A stretch of 64,000 nt of DNA from UBA3206 sp963623875 (GCA_963623875.1 CAVFNL010000008.1:62001-126000); one strand, 5' to 3'. Shown: positions 9,691 to 18,660, counted from the stretch's first letter. Numbers and translations are program-made. The notes: generated by a model not told the origin, from the sequence alone.

Positions 9691-9744
9691 AAAATATATA
9701 TATCTTTATTGATATGAAACTATGTATATAAAATGAATGTTTAG

Positions 9745-9773
9745 TTGATTTAGTTTTAAATTTGTTATATATT
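9745..9773 (+). promoter_or_regulatory. Promoter of the small ORF
   Basis: TTGATT (9745-9750), 17 bases, TATATT (9768-9773): the same -35 and -10 hexamers and spacer as the promoter at 6722-6750. The predicted transcript start is near 9780, only about 10-20 bases before the small ORF. Confidence 0.5.
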
Positions 9774-9789
9774 AGGTGAAGAGAGATAT

Positions 9790-9897
9790 GTGGTCTTTAT
9801 GATTTTATTAAGCACAATGACATGGATATGGATAGCAATAACAGCGTTTATTATATTATCAATATTAGTCGCAATTCTAGACTACAATAGACCATAA
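9790..9897 (+). CDS. Very small predicted membrane protein (35 residues)
   Basis: A GTG at 9790 opens a 35-codon frame; an in-frame ATG at 9799 would give 32 codons. The product has a hydrophobic core (WIWIAITAFIILSILVAIL) followed by a short charged tail DYNRP, so it reads as a single membrane span. A consensus promoter lies just upstream and a strong terminator begins ten bases after the stop, so the locus is a self-contained transcription unit. GAGAG upstream fits the GTG start better than the ATG. I do not recognise a family; too short to rule out chance. Confidence 0.5.
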   Translation: MVFMILLSTMTWIWIAITAFIILSILVAILDYNRP

Positions 9898-9906
9898 AGC
9901 AAAGAG

Positions 9907-9927
9907 AAAGCCGAAAGGCTTTTTTTG
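9907..9927 (+). terminator. Terminator after the small ORF
   Basis: AAAGCC-GAAA-GGCTTT hairpin with a GNRA-type tetraloop followed by a run of T. Confidence 0.85.
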
Positions 9928-10032
9928 TTTAATGAACGAATATTATATAGTATATTGTTCTACAAAAAGTTGCGGTGCTCATTCTAGCAAAATAAAAATG
10001 TAAAAAAAATGTCATAAAAATATTTTTATTTA

Positions 10033-10095
10033 TTAACAAAATTTTAAATTTTATTTTACAACATTAACCTTTTTTTTAGACAACTATTTTATAAA
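10033..10095 (+). promoter_or_regulatory. Pho-box promoter of the pst operon
   Basis: TTAACA (10033), TTAAAT (10044) and TTTACA (10055) are spaced exactly 11 bases apart, as expected for PhoP binding repeats, followed by TTAACC (10064) and TAGACA (10077) and a -10 TATAAA (10090-10095). The TTTACA and TAGACA boxes sit 35 and 13 bases before the -10, identical to the Na/Pi transporter promoter. No -35 consensus is present, which fits an activator-dependent promoter. The stretch 9928-10032 shows nothing I recognise. Confidence 0.7.
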
Positions 10096-10124
10096 ATATA
10101 GGTGCCAAAAAGGAGAAGATGATT

Positions 10125-11096
10125 ATGACAAATTTAAGAAAAATATTATTAAACACATCAATAGCTGCAATTGCAGGAGCAGTATTACTTACAACAGTAT
10201 CTTGTGGAAAGGATAAAGATAGTGGAACTAAGGATACTTTCGATACTTCAAAAAATATCACAATATATACCCGTGATACTACAAGTGGAACAAGAGATGG
10301 ATTTTTCTCAACAATTGGATTTGGAGATGCCGCAACTGATAATACACCATTAAAGGCTGGTTATGTTCAAATTAATTCAAATGGAGATATGATTTCATCT
10401 GTAAAGCAAGATACATATTCAATTGGTTATATTTCACTTGCATCTCTTGAAACATCAGGACTAAAAGGACTTTCGTATGAAGGAGTAGCTCCTGAAGAAA
10501 GCAATGTTATTAATGGAACTTACAAATTGACACGTAACTTTAACTACATTACTCGTCAAACATATGACAGTGATAAGAAAAAACAAATTGTAGAAGCATT
10601 TGTGGCTTACTTATCAACAAAAGATGCGAAGACAACAATTAAAAATAACGACGGAATTGTAACAATCGCAAATAGTGATCCTACATGGGATTCGATTAAG
10701 GCAAATTATCCAATTTGTGCTGAAGATAATAGTGGTATAACAATTAGATTTGGTGGTTCTACATCAGTTGAAAAAATTGCAAAAGCACTATCACAAGAAT
10801 TTAAAGTTAAATGTGGAAACTTTGTTGCGGAACATAACCATACAGGTTCAGGAGCTGCATATAAGGGAACTCAAGGCAGCGAAAAAGATGGTACAAACGG
10901 AATGGAAATTGGATTCTTATCAAGGGAATTAAAATCAACAGAAGTAGCTGTAAGTAATACAGCAGGAAAAATTTGTACGGATGCAATCGTTGCGGCAGTA
11001 AATGCATCTAATACTAAGTATGATAAAACAACTGCACAAGAATTAAAAGGAATATATGATGGTACTTATAAAACATGGAGTGCAATTATTAAGTAA
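10125..11096 (+). CDS. pstS: Phosphate-binding lipoprotein PstS, lobes in permuted order
   Basis: Extracytoplasmic phosphate receptor of the Pst ABC importer. Start chosen at 10125 because AGGAG lies 9 bases upstream (the ATG at 10119 is too close). The 323-residue product has a signal peptide ending at a likely lipidated C27 (TTVSC). Phosphate-binding motifs are all present, but SGTRDGF is at 54-60 and IGYISL at 100-105, whereas GSTSV is at 211-215, GSGAAYKG at 241-248 and IYDGTYKTW at 310-318. In ordinary PstS GSTSV comes first and SGTRD last, so the chain appears circularly permuted. It overlaps pstC by one base and follows a Pho-box promoter. Confidence 0.88.
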   Translation: MTNLRKILLNTSIAAIAGAVLLTTVSCGKDKDSGTKDTFDTSKNITIYTRDTTSGTRDGFFSTIGFGDAATDNTPLKAGYVQINSNGDMISSVKQDTYSIGYISLASLETSGLKGLSYEGVAPEESNVINGTYKLTRNFNYITRQTYDSDKKKQIVEAFVAYLSTKDAKTTIKNNDGIVTIANSDPTWDSIKANYPICAEDNSGITIRFGGSTSVEKIAKALSQEFKVKCGNFVAEHNHTGSGAAYKGTQGSEKDGTNGMEIGFLSRELKSTEVAVSNTAGKICTDAIVAAVNASNTKYDKTTAQELKGIYDGTYKTWSAIIK

Positions 11097-12028
11097 TGGT
11101 AGCCTCAGATAAGCAAATAACTTTAAAAACGAGGTTTGATTTGATTATAAAATGGGTGTTATTATTTATAACACTCATTTGTGCATCAAGCCTTATTGTT
11201 ATAGTTGTATTTATTTTAAAACAAGGAATAAAACCATTCGTTAAAAACTATGAACTTTCACCTGGTGTCTATGGTAAGGCATCACTACCCAAATTTTTAG
11301 TTGGCCTAGAATGGTTTATATCACCTAAAACATACCACGTAGGATTTATAGTATTAAATACTATTTATATTACATTCCTTTCAACACTTCTAGCAATACC
11401 TATTTCAGTACTTAGTGCCTTATTTATAGTTAAAATTGCACCTAAATATTTAGGTCAGGCCTTAACTTATGTAATTGAACTATTAGCCGCAGTACCATCA
11501 ATAATATTTGGAGTTTTTGGAAAAGGTTTAATTACAAAACTTGTAAAAAATATAGCTGATGTTTTTGGTAGACAAACTGCAGGAGGTATATCCGTTCTAT
11601 CAACAGTCTTAGTACTTGTAATGATGATTATGCCTACAATTACATTGATTAGTGTAACGGCGATAAAGGCGGTTCCATCAAACATTGAAAAAGCCTCTCT
11701 TGCACTTGGAGCATCTAAGACACAAACAAATTTTAAAGTGGTCTTAAAGTCTGCCAAATCAGGAATATTTTCAGGAATAATTTTAGGAATAGGACGTGCA
11801 CTCGGAGAAGCTACTGCAGTATCACTTGTATGTGGAAATAGTGCATCAGGTATATCTATTGATATATTTGATACAACATCTACTCTTACATCGACAATGA
11901 TGTTAGGGTTGAATGAAACATCAGGAATTGATTATGATATAAGATTTAGTGTAGGAGTAGTACTAATTGTACTAATACTTGTGACAAACTTATTATTAAA
12001 TTTAGTAAAACGAAAGATAGTGAAATAA
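11096..12028 (+). CDS. pstC: Phosphate ABC transporter permease PstC
   Basis: One of two membrane subunits of the phosphate importer. The 310-residue protein has about six membrane spans, with a first helix near 18-43, and the cytoplasmic coupling (EAA) loop around NIEKASLALGASKTQTNFKVVLKSAKSGI near 197-225, followed by GRALGEATAVSLVCGN, a conserved PstC-type stretch. Starts and stops overlap by one base with pstS and pstA, giving tight translational coupling. PstC and PstA are homologous; the shorter periplasmic region here marks this as PstC. Confidence 0.93.
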   Translation: MVASDKQITLKTRFDLIIKWVLLFITLICASSLIVIVVFILKQGIKPFVKNYELSPGVYGKASLPKFLVGLEWFISPKTYHVGFIVLNTIYITFLSTLLAIPISVLSALFIVKIAPKYLGQALTYVIELLAAVPSIIFGVFGKGLITKLVKNIADVFGRQTAGGISVLSTVLVLVMMIMPTITLISVTAIKAVPSNIEKASLALGASKTQTNFKVVLKSAKSGIFSGIILGIGRALGEATAVSLVCGNSASGISIDIFDTTSTLTSTMMLGLNETSGIDYDIRFSVGVVLIVLILVTNLLLNLVKRKIVK

Positions 12029-13227
12029 TGAATAAAAGACTAATTAAAGATACAATTTTAAATGTTATAACATACTTATTCTCAAGTATTGGGCTAATTG
12101 TACTTTTAGCAATCTTAATATTTGTATTTTCAAAAGGATCTAAGAGTTTATCATTTAAGATGATAACAGGAGATTATGAATCAAAAACATATACATTATC
12201 ATCTGAAGTATCAACTAAAACTTACACAGACCCAGAAATAGATAATGTTTATTTCTCAAAAGTATTTGGCGTAGGTTTAAAGGATAGTAAAGATAATGAA
12301 GGGAATAGTGTTATTGAAATTTGTTATCTATCAGAAGATTCAGTTTTCTTGAAACTAAACAATAATGCAAAAGAAAATGATACTGTTAAATTAAAAAAGA
12401 ATGAATATATTTCAAAAATTGTAATGTCTAATGCCCAAGATGATTATTTGTTTAGTCTTGCAAAAGATGGCGCAAAGAAAATGGCTATTGAAATGGATAA
12501 AGCTACATATATAACAGATCTTGTCGTATATAGTGCTGGTGGTGGTATAAGAGGGTCTATTATAACTACATTATACTTGATAGTCTTAACACTTGTAATA
12601 GCCTTACCATTAGGAATTTTAGCTGCTATATTCTTACATGAATATGCAAAGAATAACAGAATAACAAAAGTTATAAGGGTAATGATTGATATGACCGCAG
12701 GTGTACCATCTATAATATTTGGACTAGTAGGAGCACTTGTATTTATACCATTCGTATCAAGTATTACAGGTAGTAATAGTGGAAGTATCTTATCAGGAGC
12801 ACTTACAATGACTATAGTATTACTTCCTACAATTATTAAAAATACTGAAGATGCACTAGAAGTAATTCCTGATTCTTTAAGACAAGCTTCTCTTGGTCTT
12901 GGAGCTTCTAAAGCACAAACAATATTTAAAGTTGTCTTACCTAATTCAATCCCAGGTATTCTTACCGCAACACTTTTATCTATAGGAAGAATAATTGGAG
13001 AAAGCGCAGCGCTAATATATGCAATAGGAGTTACAATAAAAGATAATATTTCAATAAGTGGTAAATCAACAACACTTGCGGTGCATATTTGGTCTTTGAT
13101 GAGTGGAGAAAATCCTAATTATGACCTTGCGTGTGCTATATCAATAATTATTATGATAATAGTATTATTACTTAGTATATGTGTTAAACTGTTATCAAAA
13201 AAGTTAAATAAAATGGAGGTTAAATAA
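12028..13227 (+). CDS. pstA: Phosphate ABC transporter permease PstA with extra extracytoplasmic domain
   Basis: Second membrane subunit of the phosphate importer. The core is clear: GGGIRGSIITTLYLI near 170-185, PLGILAAIFLHEYAKNNRI, then the EAA loop PDSLRQASLGLGASKAQTIFKVVLPNSIPGI and GRIIGESAALIYAIG. The length, 399 residues, is about 100 more than usual. The surplus is a soluble region (roughly 40-165) between the first and second membrane helices, facing outside. A segment FGVGLKDSKDNEGNSVIEIC in it is vaguely PDZ-like, but I would not assign a fold. It overlaps pstC and pstB by one base each. Confidence 0.9.
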   Translation: MNKRLIKDTILNVITYLFSSIGLIVLLAILIFVFSKGSKSLSFKMITGDYESKTYTLSSEVSTKTYTDPEIDNVYFSKVFGVGLKDSKDNEGNSVIEICYLSEDSVFLKLNNNAKENDTVKLKKNEYISKIVMSNAQDDYLFSLAKDGAKKMAIEMDKATYITDLVVYSAGGGIRGSIITTLYLIVLTLVIALPLGILAAIFLHEYAKNNRITKVIRVMIDMTAGVPSIIFGLVGALVFIPFVSSITGSNSGSILSGALTMTIVLLPTIIKNTEDALEVIPDSLRQASLGLGASKAQTIFKVVLPNSIPGILTATLLSIGRIIGESAALIYAIGVTIKDNISISGKSTTLAVHIWSLMSGENPNYDLACAISIIIMIIVLLLSICVKLLSKKLNKMEVK

Positions 13228-14000
13228 TGGAACAAAATATAGAGAATGTAAAACCATTAATATTTGATGTTTTAAATCTTAATTTACATTATGGCGAAAA
13301 ACATGCATTGAAAGACGTTAATCTAAAAATATATAAAAATGAAGTAACAGCTTTTATAGGACCTTCAGGATGTGGAAAATCAACACTTTTAAGATGTTTT
13401 AATAGAATGAATGATTTAGTGAGTGATTGTAAAATTGATGGTGAAATTTTATATAAAAATGAAGATATTACAAAAACTAATCCAATAAAACTTAGAACAT
13501 CAGTAGGAATGGTATTCCAACAACCAAATCCTTTTCCTATGTCAATATATGATAATGTTGCGTATGGTCCAAGATGTCAAGGAATAAAAAAGAAAGGTAT
13601 TTTAAATGAGATAGTAAAAGATTCATTAATTAAAGCTGGTCTATGGGAAGAAGTAAAAGATAGACTTAAAGATAATGCGATGGCAATGTCTGGTGGACAA
13701 CAACAACGTCTTTGTATAGCACGTGCTATTGCGATGAAGCCTGAAGTGATTTTAATGGATGAACCAACATCGGCTCTTGATCCTATCGCAACTCTTAAAA
13801 TAGAAGAATTAATTCTTAAATTAAAAGAGGATTATACAATAGTTATTGTAACTCATAATATGCAACAAGCATCAAGAATATCGGATAAGACTGCATTCTT
13901 CATGTTAGGTGAAATGGTGGAATACAATAACACACTAGATTTATTTAAAAATCCTAAAGAGAAGAAAACAGAAGACTATATTACAGGAAGGTTCGGATAA
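13227..14000 (+). CDS. pstB: Phosphate ABC transporter ATPase PstB
   Basis: ATPase that powers phosphate import. The 257-residue protein has Walker A GPSGCGKST at 45-53, the Q-loop FQQPNPFPMSIYDN typical of PstB, the signature SGGQQQRLCIARA, Walker B VILMDEPTSALD and the switch His in VTHNM. GGAGG lies in the end of pstA and the genes overlap by one base. Followed directly by phoU, completing the usual pstSCAB-phoU order. Confidence 0.97.
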   Translation: MEQNIENVKPLIFDVLNLNLHYGEKHALKDVNLKIYKNEVTAFIGPSGCGKSTLLRCFNRMNDLVSDCKIDGEILYKNEDITKTNPIKLRTSVGMVFQQPNPFPMSIYDNVAYGPRCQGIKKKGILNEIVKDSLIKAGLWEEVKDRLKDNAMAMSGGQQQRLCIARAIAMKPEVILMDEPTSALDPIATLKIEELILKLKEDYTIVIVTHNMQQASRISDKTAFFMLGEMVEYNNTLDLFKNPKEKKTEDYITGRFG

Positions 14001-14005
14001 AATAT

Positions 14006-14638
14006 ATGATGTTAGATAGTGAAATGAAATATCTAAATGAAATGATTCTTAAAATGTCATCGGCTGTTCAATATAATATAAGACAAGCAATAGAATTATA
14101 TTTAAAAAAGGTTGAATTCATTGATATTAACGATGAATTAATTAATAATTATGAAAAATTAATAGATGAAATATGTATTAATACACTTGTAAAAGAAAGA
14201 CCATATGCTAAAGATTTAAGAGAACTTAGTGGTGTCTTAAAATTAGTATCAGATTTAGAGCGTATAGGAGACCATGCGATAGATTTAATGGAGTGGGCTT
14301 TAAGACTTAAAAACATTAATGAAAAAAGAAATAATGCGATTGATACAATGCTTAAAAAAAGTTTAGAAATGGTAGATAATGCTATATTATCTTTCGTTAA
14401 CATGGATTATGATCTTGCAGTTAAAACTGCAAAATCAGATGATGTAATAGATAATATGTATGAAACTATTATTGAATCTCTTACAAAATATGATACAAAA
14501 ACAGATGAAGCGAAAAAGTTTGTTGTATATACTACACTCGTTGTAAAATACATAGAACGTATTGCAGACCATGCAACAAATATTGCTGAATGGGTTGCGT
14601 ACATTGTAAAAGGAACGACAAAAGAAGAAATTTTGTAG
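14006..14638 (+). CDS. phoU: PhoU, negative regulator of phosphate signalling
   Basis: Cytoplasmic all-helical protein that links the Pst transporter to the PhoR kinase. The 210 residues form two PhoU three-helix repeats, each with the metal-binding pattern: ELSGVLKLVSDLERIGDHAIDL near 73-94 and FVVYTTLVVKYIERIADHATNIAEW near 172-196 (E-R-I-x-D-H in both). Two adjacent ATG codons (14006 and 14009) are possible starts. The ribosome binding site is weak, suggesting coupling to pstB, six bases upstream. Confidence 0.95.
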   Translation: MMLDSEMKYLNEMILKMSSAVQYNIRQAIELYLKKVEFIDINDELINNYEKLIDEICINTLVKERPYAKDLRELSGVLKLVSDLERIGDHAIDLMEWALRLKNINEKRNNAIDTMLKKSLEMVDNAILSFVNMDYDLAVKTAKSDDVIDNMYETIIESLTKYDTKTDEAKKFVVYTTLVVKYIERIADHATNIAEWVAYIVKGTTKEEIL

Positions 14639-14640
14639 AT

Positions 14641-14692
14641 TTTACAATTTTTTTACAAATAATATGCATCAAATAGACATAAGTTATATAAT
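14641..14692 (+). promoter_or_regulatory. Pho-box promoter of the Na/Pi cotransporter gene
   Basis: Four hexamers spaced exactly 11 bases apart, TTTACA (14641), TTTACA (14652), TATGCA (14663) and TAGACA (14674), precede a perfect -10 TATAAT (14687-14692). The boxes at 14652 and 14674 stand 35 and 13 bases from the -10, the same geometry as upstream of pstS. No -35 consensus is seen. This allows phoP-phoR and the cotransporter to be expressed separately from the pst operon. Confidence 0.72.
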
Positions 14693-14715
14693 ATTTACAT
14701 GGAGCGTGAATAATT

Positions 14716-16341
14716 ATGACTTATGTATATGCTGTAATAGGATTATTAGCAGGCCTAGGTGCATTACTTTTAGGATTTAAACTATTAAGTGATAACATCG
14801 AAAAGATGGCTAATGGTAAAATTAAAAAATTAATCAACAAAACAGGAAAAAATAGATTTATAGGTGTTGGAATTGGAGCTGCAGTAACTGCAATTATACA
14901 ATCAAGTGGTGCGACAACTGTAATGATTGTAGGATTTGTTAATGCAGGCCTTATGACACTATTTCAAGCAACAGCACTTATTATGGGAGCAAATATAGGA
15001 ACAACTATAACTGCTCAAATAGTTGCGTTAAATGCTTTTGATATATCTACGTTCTTAATGCTTTGCATACCTATTGGTATTGCATTCGTTATGATTGGTA
15101 AAAAAGATAGAACAAAAACTATAGGTATGACTATAGTAGGACTTGGTCTTGTATTCTTAGCGCTATATTTTATGAAGGATTCAATGGAAGTATTTAAGGA
15201 TTCTCAAAGAGTTCAAGATGTACTTACTAAAGTAAATAATCCATTCTTATTATTATTGATTGGAATTGTATTTACAGTACTATTACAATCATCATCTGCA
15301 ACTACCACAATTTTAATTTCAATGGTAGGAGCCGGTCTTACAATTGGTAATGGTGGAAATGCTATGCTATACTTTATTCTTGGTACAAATATAGGATCTA
15401 CCGCAACAGCCCTATTATCATCTCTTGGCGCAAATACTAACGCAAAAAGAGTTGCGGTTATTCATTTATTATTCAATTTGTTTGGATCTATAATATTCTT
15501 TATAGTATTATTAATATGGAAAGATTTTATGCACCAAACACTTGAAAAAATGTTCCCTGGAAAACCTGAAACACAAATTGCAATGTTCCATACATTCTTT
15601 AATGTAGTGTGTACAATAATATTCTTACCATTTATTAATGGATTTGTAAAATTATCTACTCTTATTGTAAAGGATAAGAAGAAAGAAGATGTCACTACAT
15701 CCCTAGATACAAGATTTTTATCAAATCCTGCAATCGCAATTTCACAGTCAGAAAAAGAAATATTAAGATTTGGAAATTTATGCACAAAAACTCTTTCAAA
15801 ATCAATTGAAGCATTTATAAGAAGAGATAATGATCATAAGGATGAAATAAAAGAAGAAATTGAAAAAATAAATGTATTGAATAGAGAAATTGTAGAATAT
15901 CTTGTAAAAATATCTGGTACATCAATGGGACAAGATGATGAAAAGAAAGTTTCATCATTACACTATATGATAAGTGATTTCTATAGACTTGCAGAAATAG
16001 CTGATAATATGACAAAATATACAAGAGATAGTGTAGAAAACAATTTAGAATTCTCAAGTGAAGTTTATGATAACATTAAGGATTTTAATGAGATGCTTAA
16101 AACTCAATATGAAAATGTTATGGATCTAGTTGAAAACCAAAATTATACATTAATTACAAAAATTGATGAATTAGAAGATCAAATGGATACATTGCGTAGT
16201 TCTATGATAAAAGATCATATTTCACGTCTTGAAAAAGGAGAATGCAAACCTAATAATTCTGGAGTTTATATTAATCTTGTTTCAAATCTAGAACGTGCAG
16301 GAGATCACTTGAATTATATTGCCCATAAAATTGTTGACTAA
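14716..16341 (+). CDS. Na+/phosphate cotransporter with C-terminal PhoU-like domain
   Basis: Predicted sodium-coupled phosphate carrier of the NptA/YjbB type (PF02690). The 541-residue protein has two inverted membrane repeats, each with a QSS motif: QSSGATTVMIVGF and GANIGTT in the first half, QSSSATTTILISM and GTNIGST in the second. Residues from about 340 to the end form a soluble helical domain with the PhoU signature (NLERAGDHLNYIAHKI). Bacterial homologues of this layout can also act in phosphate efflux. Its own Pho-box promoter and the phoPR genes 13 bases downstream place it in the phosphate regulon. Confidence 0.9.
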   Translation: MTYVYAVIGLLAGLGALLLGFKLLSDNIEKMANGKIKKLINKTGKNRFIGVGIGAAVTAIIQSSGATTVMIVGFVNAGLMTLFQATALIMGANIGTTITAQIVALNAFDISTFLMLCIPIGIAFVMIGKKDRTKTIGMTIVGLGLVFLALYFMKDSMEVFKDSQRVQDVLTKVNNPFLLLLIGIVFTVLLQSSSATTTILISMVGAGLTIGNGGNAMLYFILGTNIGSTATALLSSLGANTNAKRVAVIHLLFNLFGSIIFFIVLLIWKDFMHQTLEKMFPGKPETQIAMFHTFFNVVCTIIFLPFINGFVKLSTLIVKDKKKEDVTTSLDTRFLSNPAIAISQSEKEILRFGNLCTKTLSKSIEAFIRRDNDHKDEIKEEIEKINVLNREIVEYLVKISGTSMGQDDEKKVSSLHYMISDFYRLAEIADNMTKYTRDSVENNLEFSSEVYDNIKDFNEMLKTQYENVMDLVENQNYTLITKIDELEDQMDTLRSSMIKDHISRLEKGECKPNNSGVYINLVSNLERAGDHLNYIAHKIVD

Positions 16342-16354
16342 GAGGTGAAGATAT

Positions 16355-17011
16355 ATGTCAAATAAAATAGTTTATTTATTAGAGGATGATGAAGCCATAA
16401 CAGATGTAGTTAAATGTGCACTTGAAATTTCAAATATTGAAATTGAAACATTTCCAACTGTAAAAAAATTCATTGAAGCGTTTGATAATAAAATGCCGTC
16501 ACTATGTTTGCTTGACATAATGTTACCTGATGGAAATGGTCTTGATGTGCTAAAATATGTTAAAGGTAAAAATAAAAAGTGCATTTGTGTAATGCTTTCA
16601 GCTCTAGGTAGTGAAATAGATAAGGTTAAAGGTCTTAATATGGGAGCTGATGACTACATTTCAAAACCATTTGGGACAATGGAATTAGTCGCAAGAATCA
16701 ATGCACATCTAAGAAGCCTTGAAGAAAAAATATACAAGGTTAACGGACTTGAAATAGGAGTTTTGACACATGAAGTTACTCTTAATGGTGAAAGACTTAA
16801 TTTAAATAAAAAAGAGTTTGAACTTTTATGTTATTTTGTTGAAAATCCTGATATAGTTATTACAAGAGATAGACTACTTGAAACTGTTTGGGGTTATGGA
16901 GCTTATGAGACAAGAACCGTAGATAATCATGTATTAAGACTTCGTAAACTTGGAATAGATAATATTGAAACTGTATTTGGAGTTGGTTATAAATTCACTA
17001 CAGGAGAGTGA
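16355..17011 (+). CDS. phoP: Response regulator PhoP (OmpR family)
   Basis: DNA-binding regulator of phosphate starvation genes. The receiver domain (1-115) has the acidic pocket LEDDEA, the phosphorylated D54 in LLDIMLPDG and K104 in ISKPF. The C-terminal winged helix (about 125-218) carries LNKKEFELLCYFVENP and TVDNHVLRLRKLG, the recognition-helix region of the OmpR class. Assignment to PhoP rather than another OmpR regulator rests on the pst/phoU/cotransporter context and the matching Pho boxes. AGAGGTGA gives the start. It ends inside the ribosome binding region of phoR. Confidence 0.9.
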   Translation: MSNKIVYLLEDDEAITDVVKCALEISNIEIETFPTVKKFIEAFDNKMPSLCLLDIMLPDGNGLDVLKYVKGKNKKCICVMLSALGSEIDKVKGLNMGADDYISKPFGTMELVARINAHLRSLEEKIYKVNGLEIGVLTHEVTLNGERLNLNKKEFELLCYFVENPDIVITRDRLLETVWGYGAYETRTVDNHVLRLRKLGIDNIETVFGVGYKFTTGE

Positions 17012-17016
17012 TATTT

Positions 17017-18660
17017 ATGAAGAAAAGATTTTTCTTAGTAGAATTATTAATAACATTTATAGGAATAATCATCTTTGCTTGTGCCGCAACTGATGTATAT
17101 TACAAAAATTCAGTTAACAGACAAGAAAATACTCTTGAAGTTTATATGAATCAATTTGATAAAACATATACAATTGATAGAGATGGCGCAATAAATTTTA
17201 GCGAAAGCTTAAATGGATGTAGAATTACTTTTATAAGTTTTGATGGAGTTGTAATAGCTGATAGTGATGTGGAAGATGTTACAACATTAAAAAATCATAG
17301 TGATAGAAAAGAAGTTAGTGATGCCATACTAAAAGGTAGTGGTAAAGATATACGTGAATCATCTTCATTAGGAAAAGATTTAATTTATTATTGTAGTAAA
17401 GTTGAATCATCAAGCGGTGCTATTTTATGTAGAATTGCAATTCCTACATCATCTACATTTAAAATATTCTCTGAATCAATCCCCACATTAATTGTAATTT
17501 TATCATTTGATATTTTATTATGCGCTATAGTAGCTTTTGTCTTGGTTGATCATATTTTAAGACCTGTTGAAGAAATTGCACATGATGCGTCAATAGGAAA
17601 AGAAGTAAAAACAAAATATGATGAACTATTACCACTATGCGATATATTAAATTCAAGAAATATTGAAATTAAAGAAAAAATTAATACAATAAAAGAAAAT
17701 AAGAAAATAGTAAATATTGTATTAGACAATATGGAACATGGTATTGTAATTATAAACAAACATAATAAAATTGTTCTTATTAATAATGCTGCGAAAAATT
17801 TATTAAAAGTGTATGCAAAAATAGATGAGGTAATATATTTTTCACAAGATTCTGAATTTAAAGACGCAATCTTAAATAAGAAGAATAGTGTGATTTATAA
17901 AAAAATAGATGATAAGAATTATGCATTTAGATTTAGCTATGTTGAAGATCAAACAATTTGTCTTATAACAAATATTACTGATATTATAAATGCTCAAAAT
18001 AGTAAAAATGATTTTATCCAAAATGTAACACATGAGATGAATACGCCACTAACATCCATTAAAGGATTTGCGGAGTTGTTATCTTCAAATGTTTTAGATA
18101 ACGATAAAATAATGCATGCCTCAAATGTTATATTAGAACAGGCCAATAGATTGACCTTATTAATCAAATCAATCATAAATTATTCATCTTTTGAAAGTAA
18201 TGACTTACCATCATATGAAGTTAATTTATCAAATATAATAAATAGCACAATTTCATCACTAGAACCTACATTTGCTGAAAATGGCATTAAGGTCACAAAA
18301 AATATTGTTGCAAACGATATTATAATATCACGTAATGAACGTGTACAAGAAGTAGTATCTAATTTAATAATGAATGCTATAAAATATAATAAAAATGGTG
18401 GAAGCATAGATATTAAATTATACAACGATGGAGTATTTAAAGTATTTGAAGTTAAAGATAGTGGTATAGGAATTAAGGAAGAAGATTTAGAAAAAGTATT
18501 TGATAGATTCTATACTGTTGATAAATCACATAATAAAAACACTTCAGGTTTTGGACTTGGACTTGCGGTAGTTAAAAAAATATGTAATCAAGCAGGATGG
18601 AAGATTGAACTTGAATCTAGGTATGGTGAAGGTTCAACATTTAGAATAATTTTTAATTAA
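17017..18660 (+). CDS. phoR: Phosphate sensor histidine kinase PhoR
   Basis: Membrane kinase that phosphorylates PhoP. I start it at ATG 17017 (AGGAG ten bases upstream). The 547-residue layout is: membrane helix near 8-28, extracytoplasmic region to about 150, second helix near 155-178, a HAMP-like/linker segment, a PAS-like region near 230-310, then HisKA with the phosphorylated H339 in FIQNVTHEMNTPLTS, and HATPase motifs N (NLIMNAIKYNKNGG), G1 (DSGIGI), F (VFDRFY) and G2 (GFGLGLAV). Followed by a terminator shared with convergent rqcH. Confidence 0.92.
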   Translation: MKKRFFLVELLITFIGIIIFACAATDVYYKNSVNRQENTLEVYMNQFDKTYTIDRDGAINFSESLNGCRITFISFDGVVIADSDVEDVTTLKNHSDRKEVSDAILKGSGKDIRESSSLGKDLIYYCSKVESSSGAILCRIAIPTSSTFKIFSESIPTLIVILSFDILLCAIVAFVLVDHILRPVEEIAHDASIGKEVKTKYDELLPLCDILNSRNIEIKEKINTIKENKKIVNIVLDNMEHGIVIINKHNKIVLINNAAKNLLKVYAKIDEVIYFSQDSEFKDAILNKKNSVIYKKIDDKNYAFRFSYVEDQTICLITNITDIINAQNSKNDFIQNVTHEMNTPLTSIKGFAELLSSNVLDNDKIMHASNVILEQANRLTLLIKSIINYSSFESNDLPSYEVNLSNIINSTISSLEPTFAENGIKVTKNIVANDIIISRNERVQEVVSNLIMNAIKYNKNGGSIDIKLYNDGVFKVFEVKDSGIGIKEEDLEKVFDRFYTVDKSHNKNTSGFGLGLAVVKKICNQAGWKIELESRYGEGSTFRIIFN

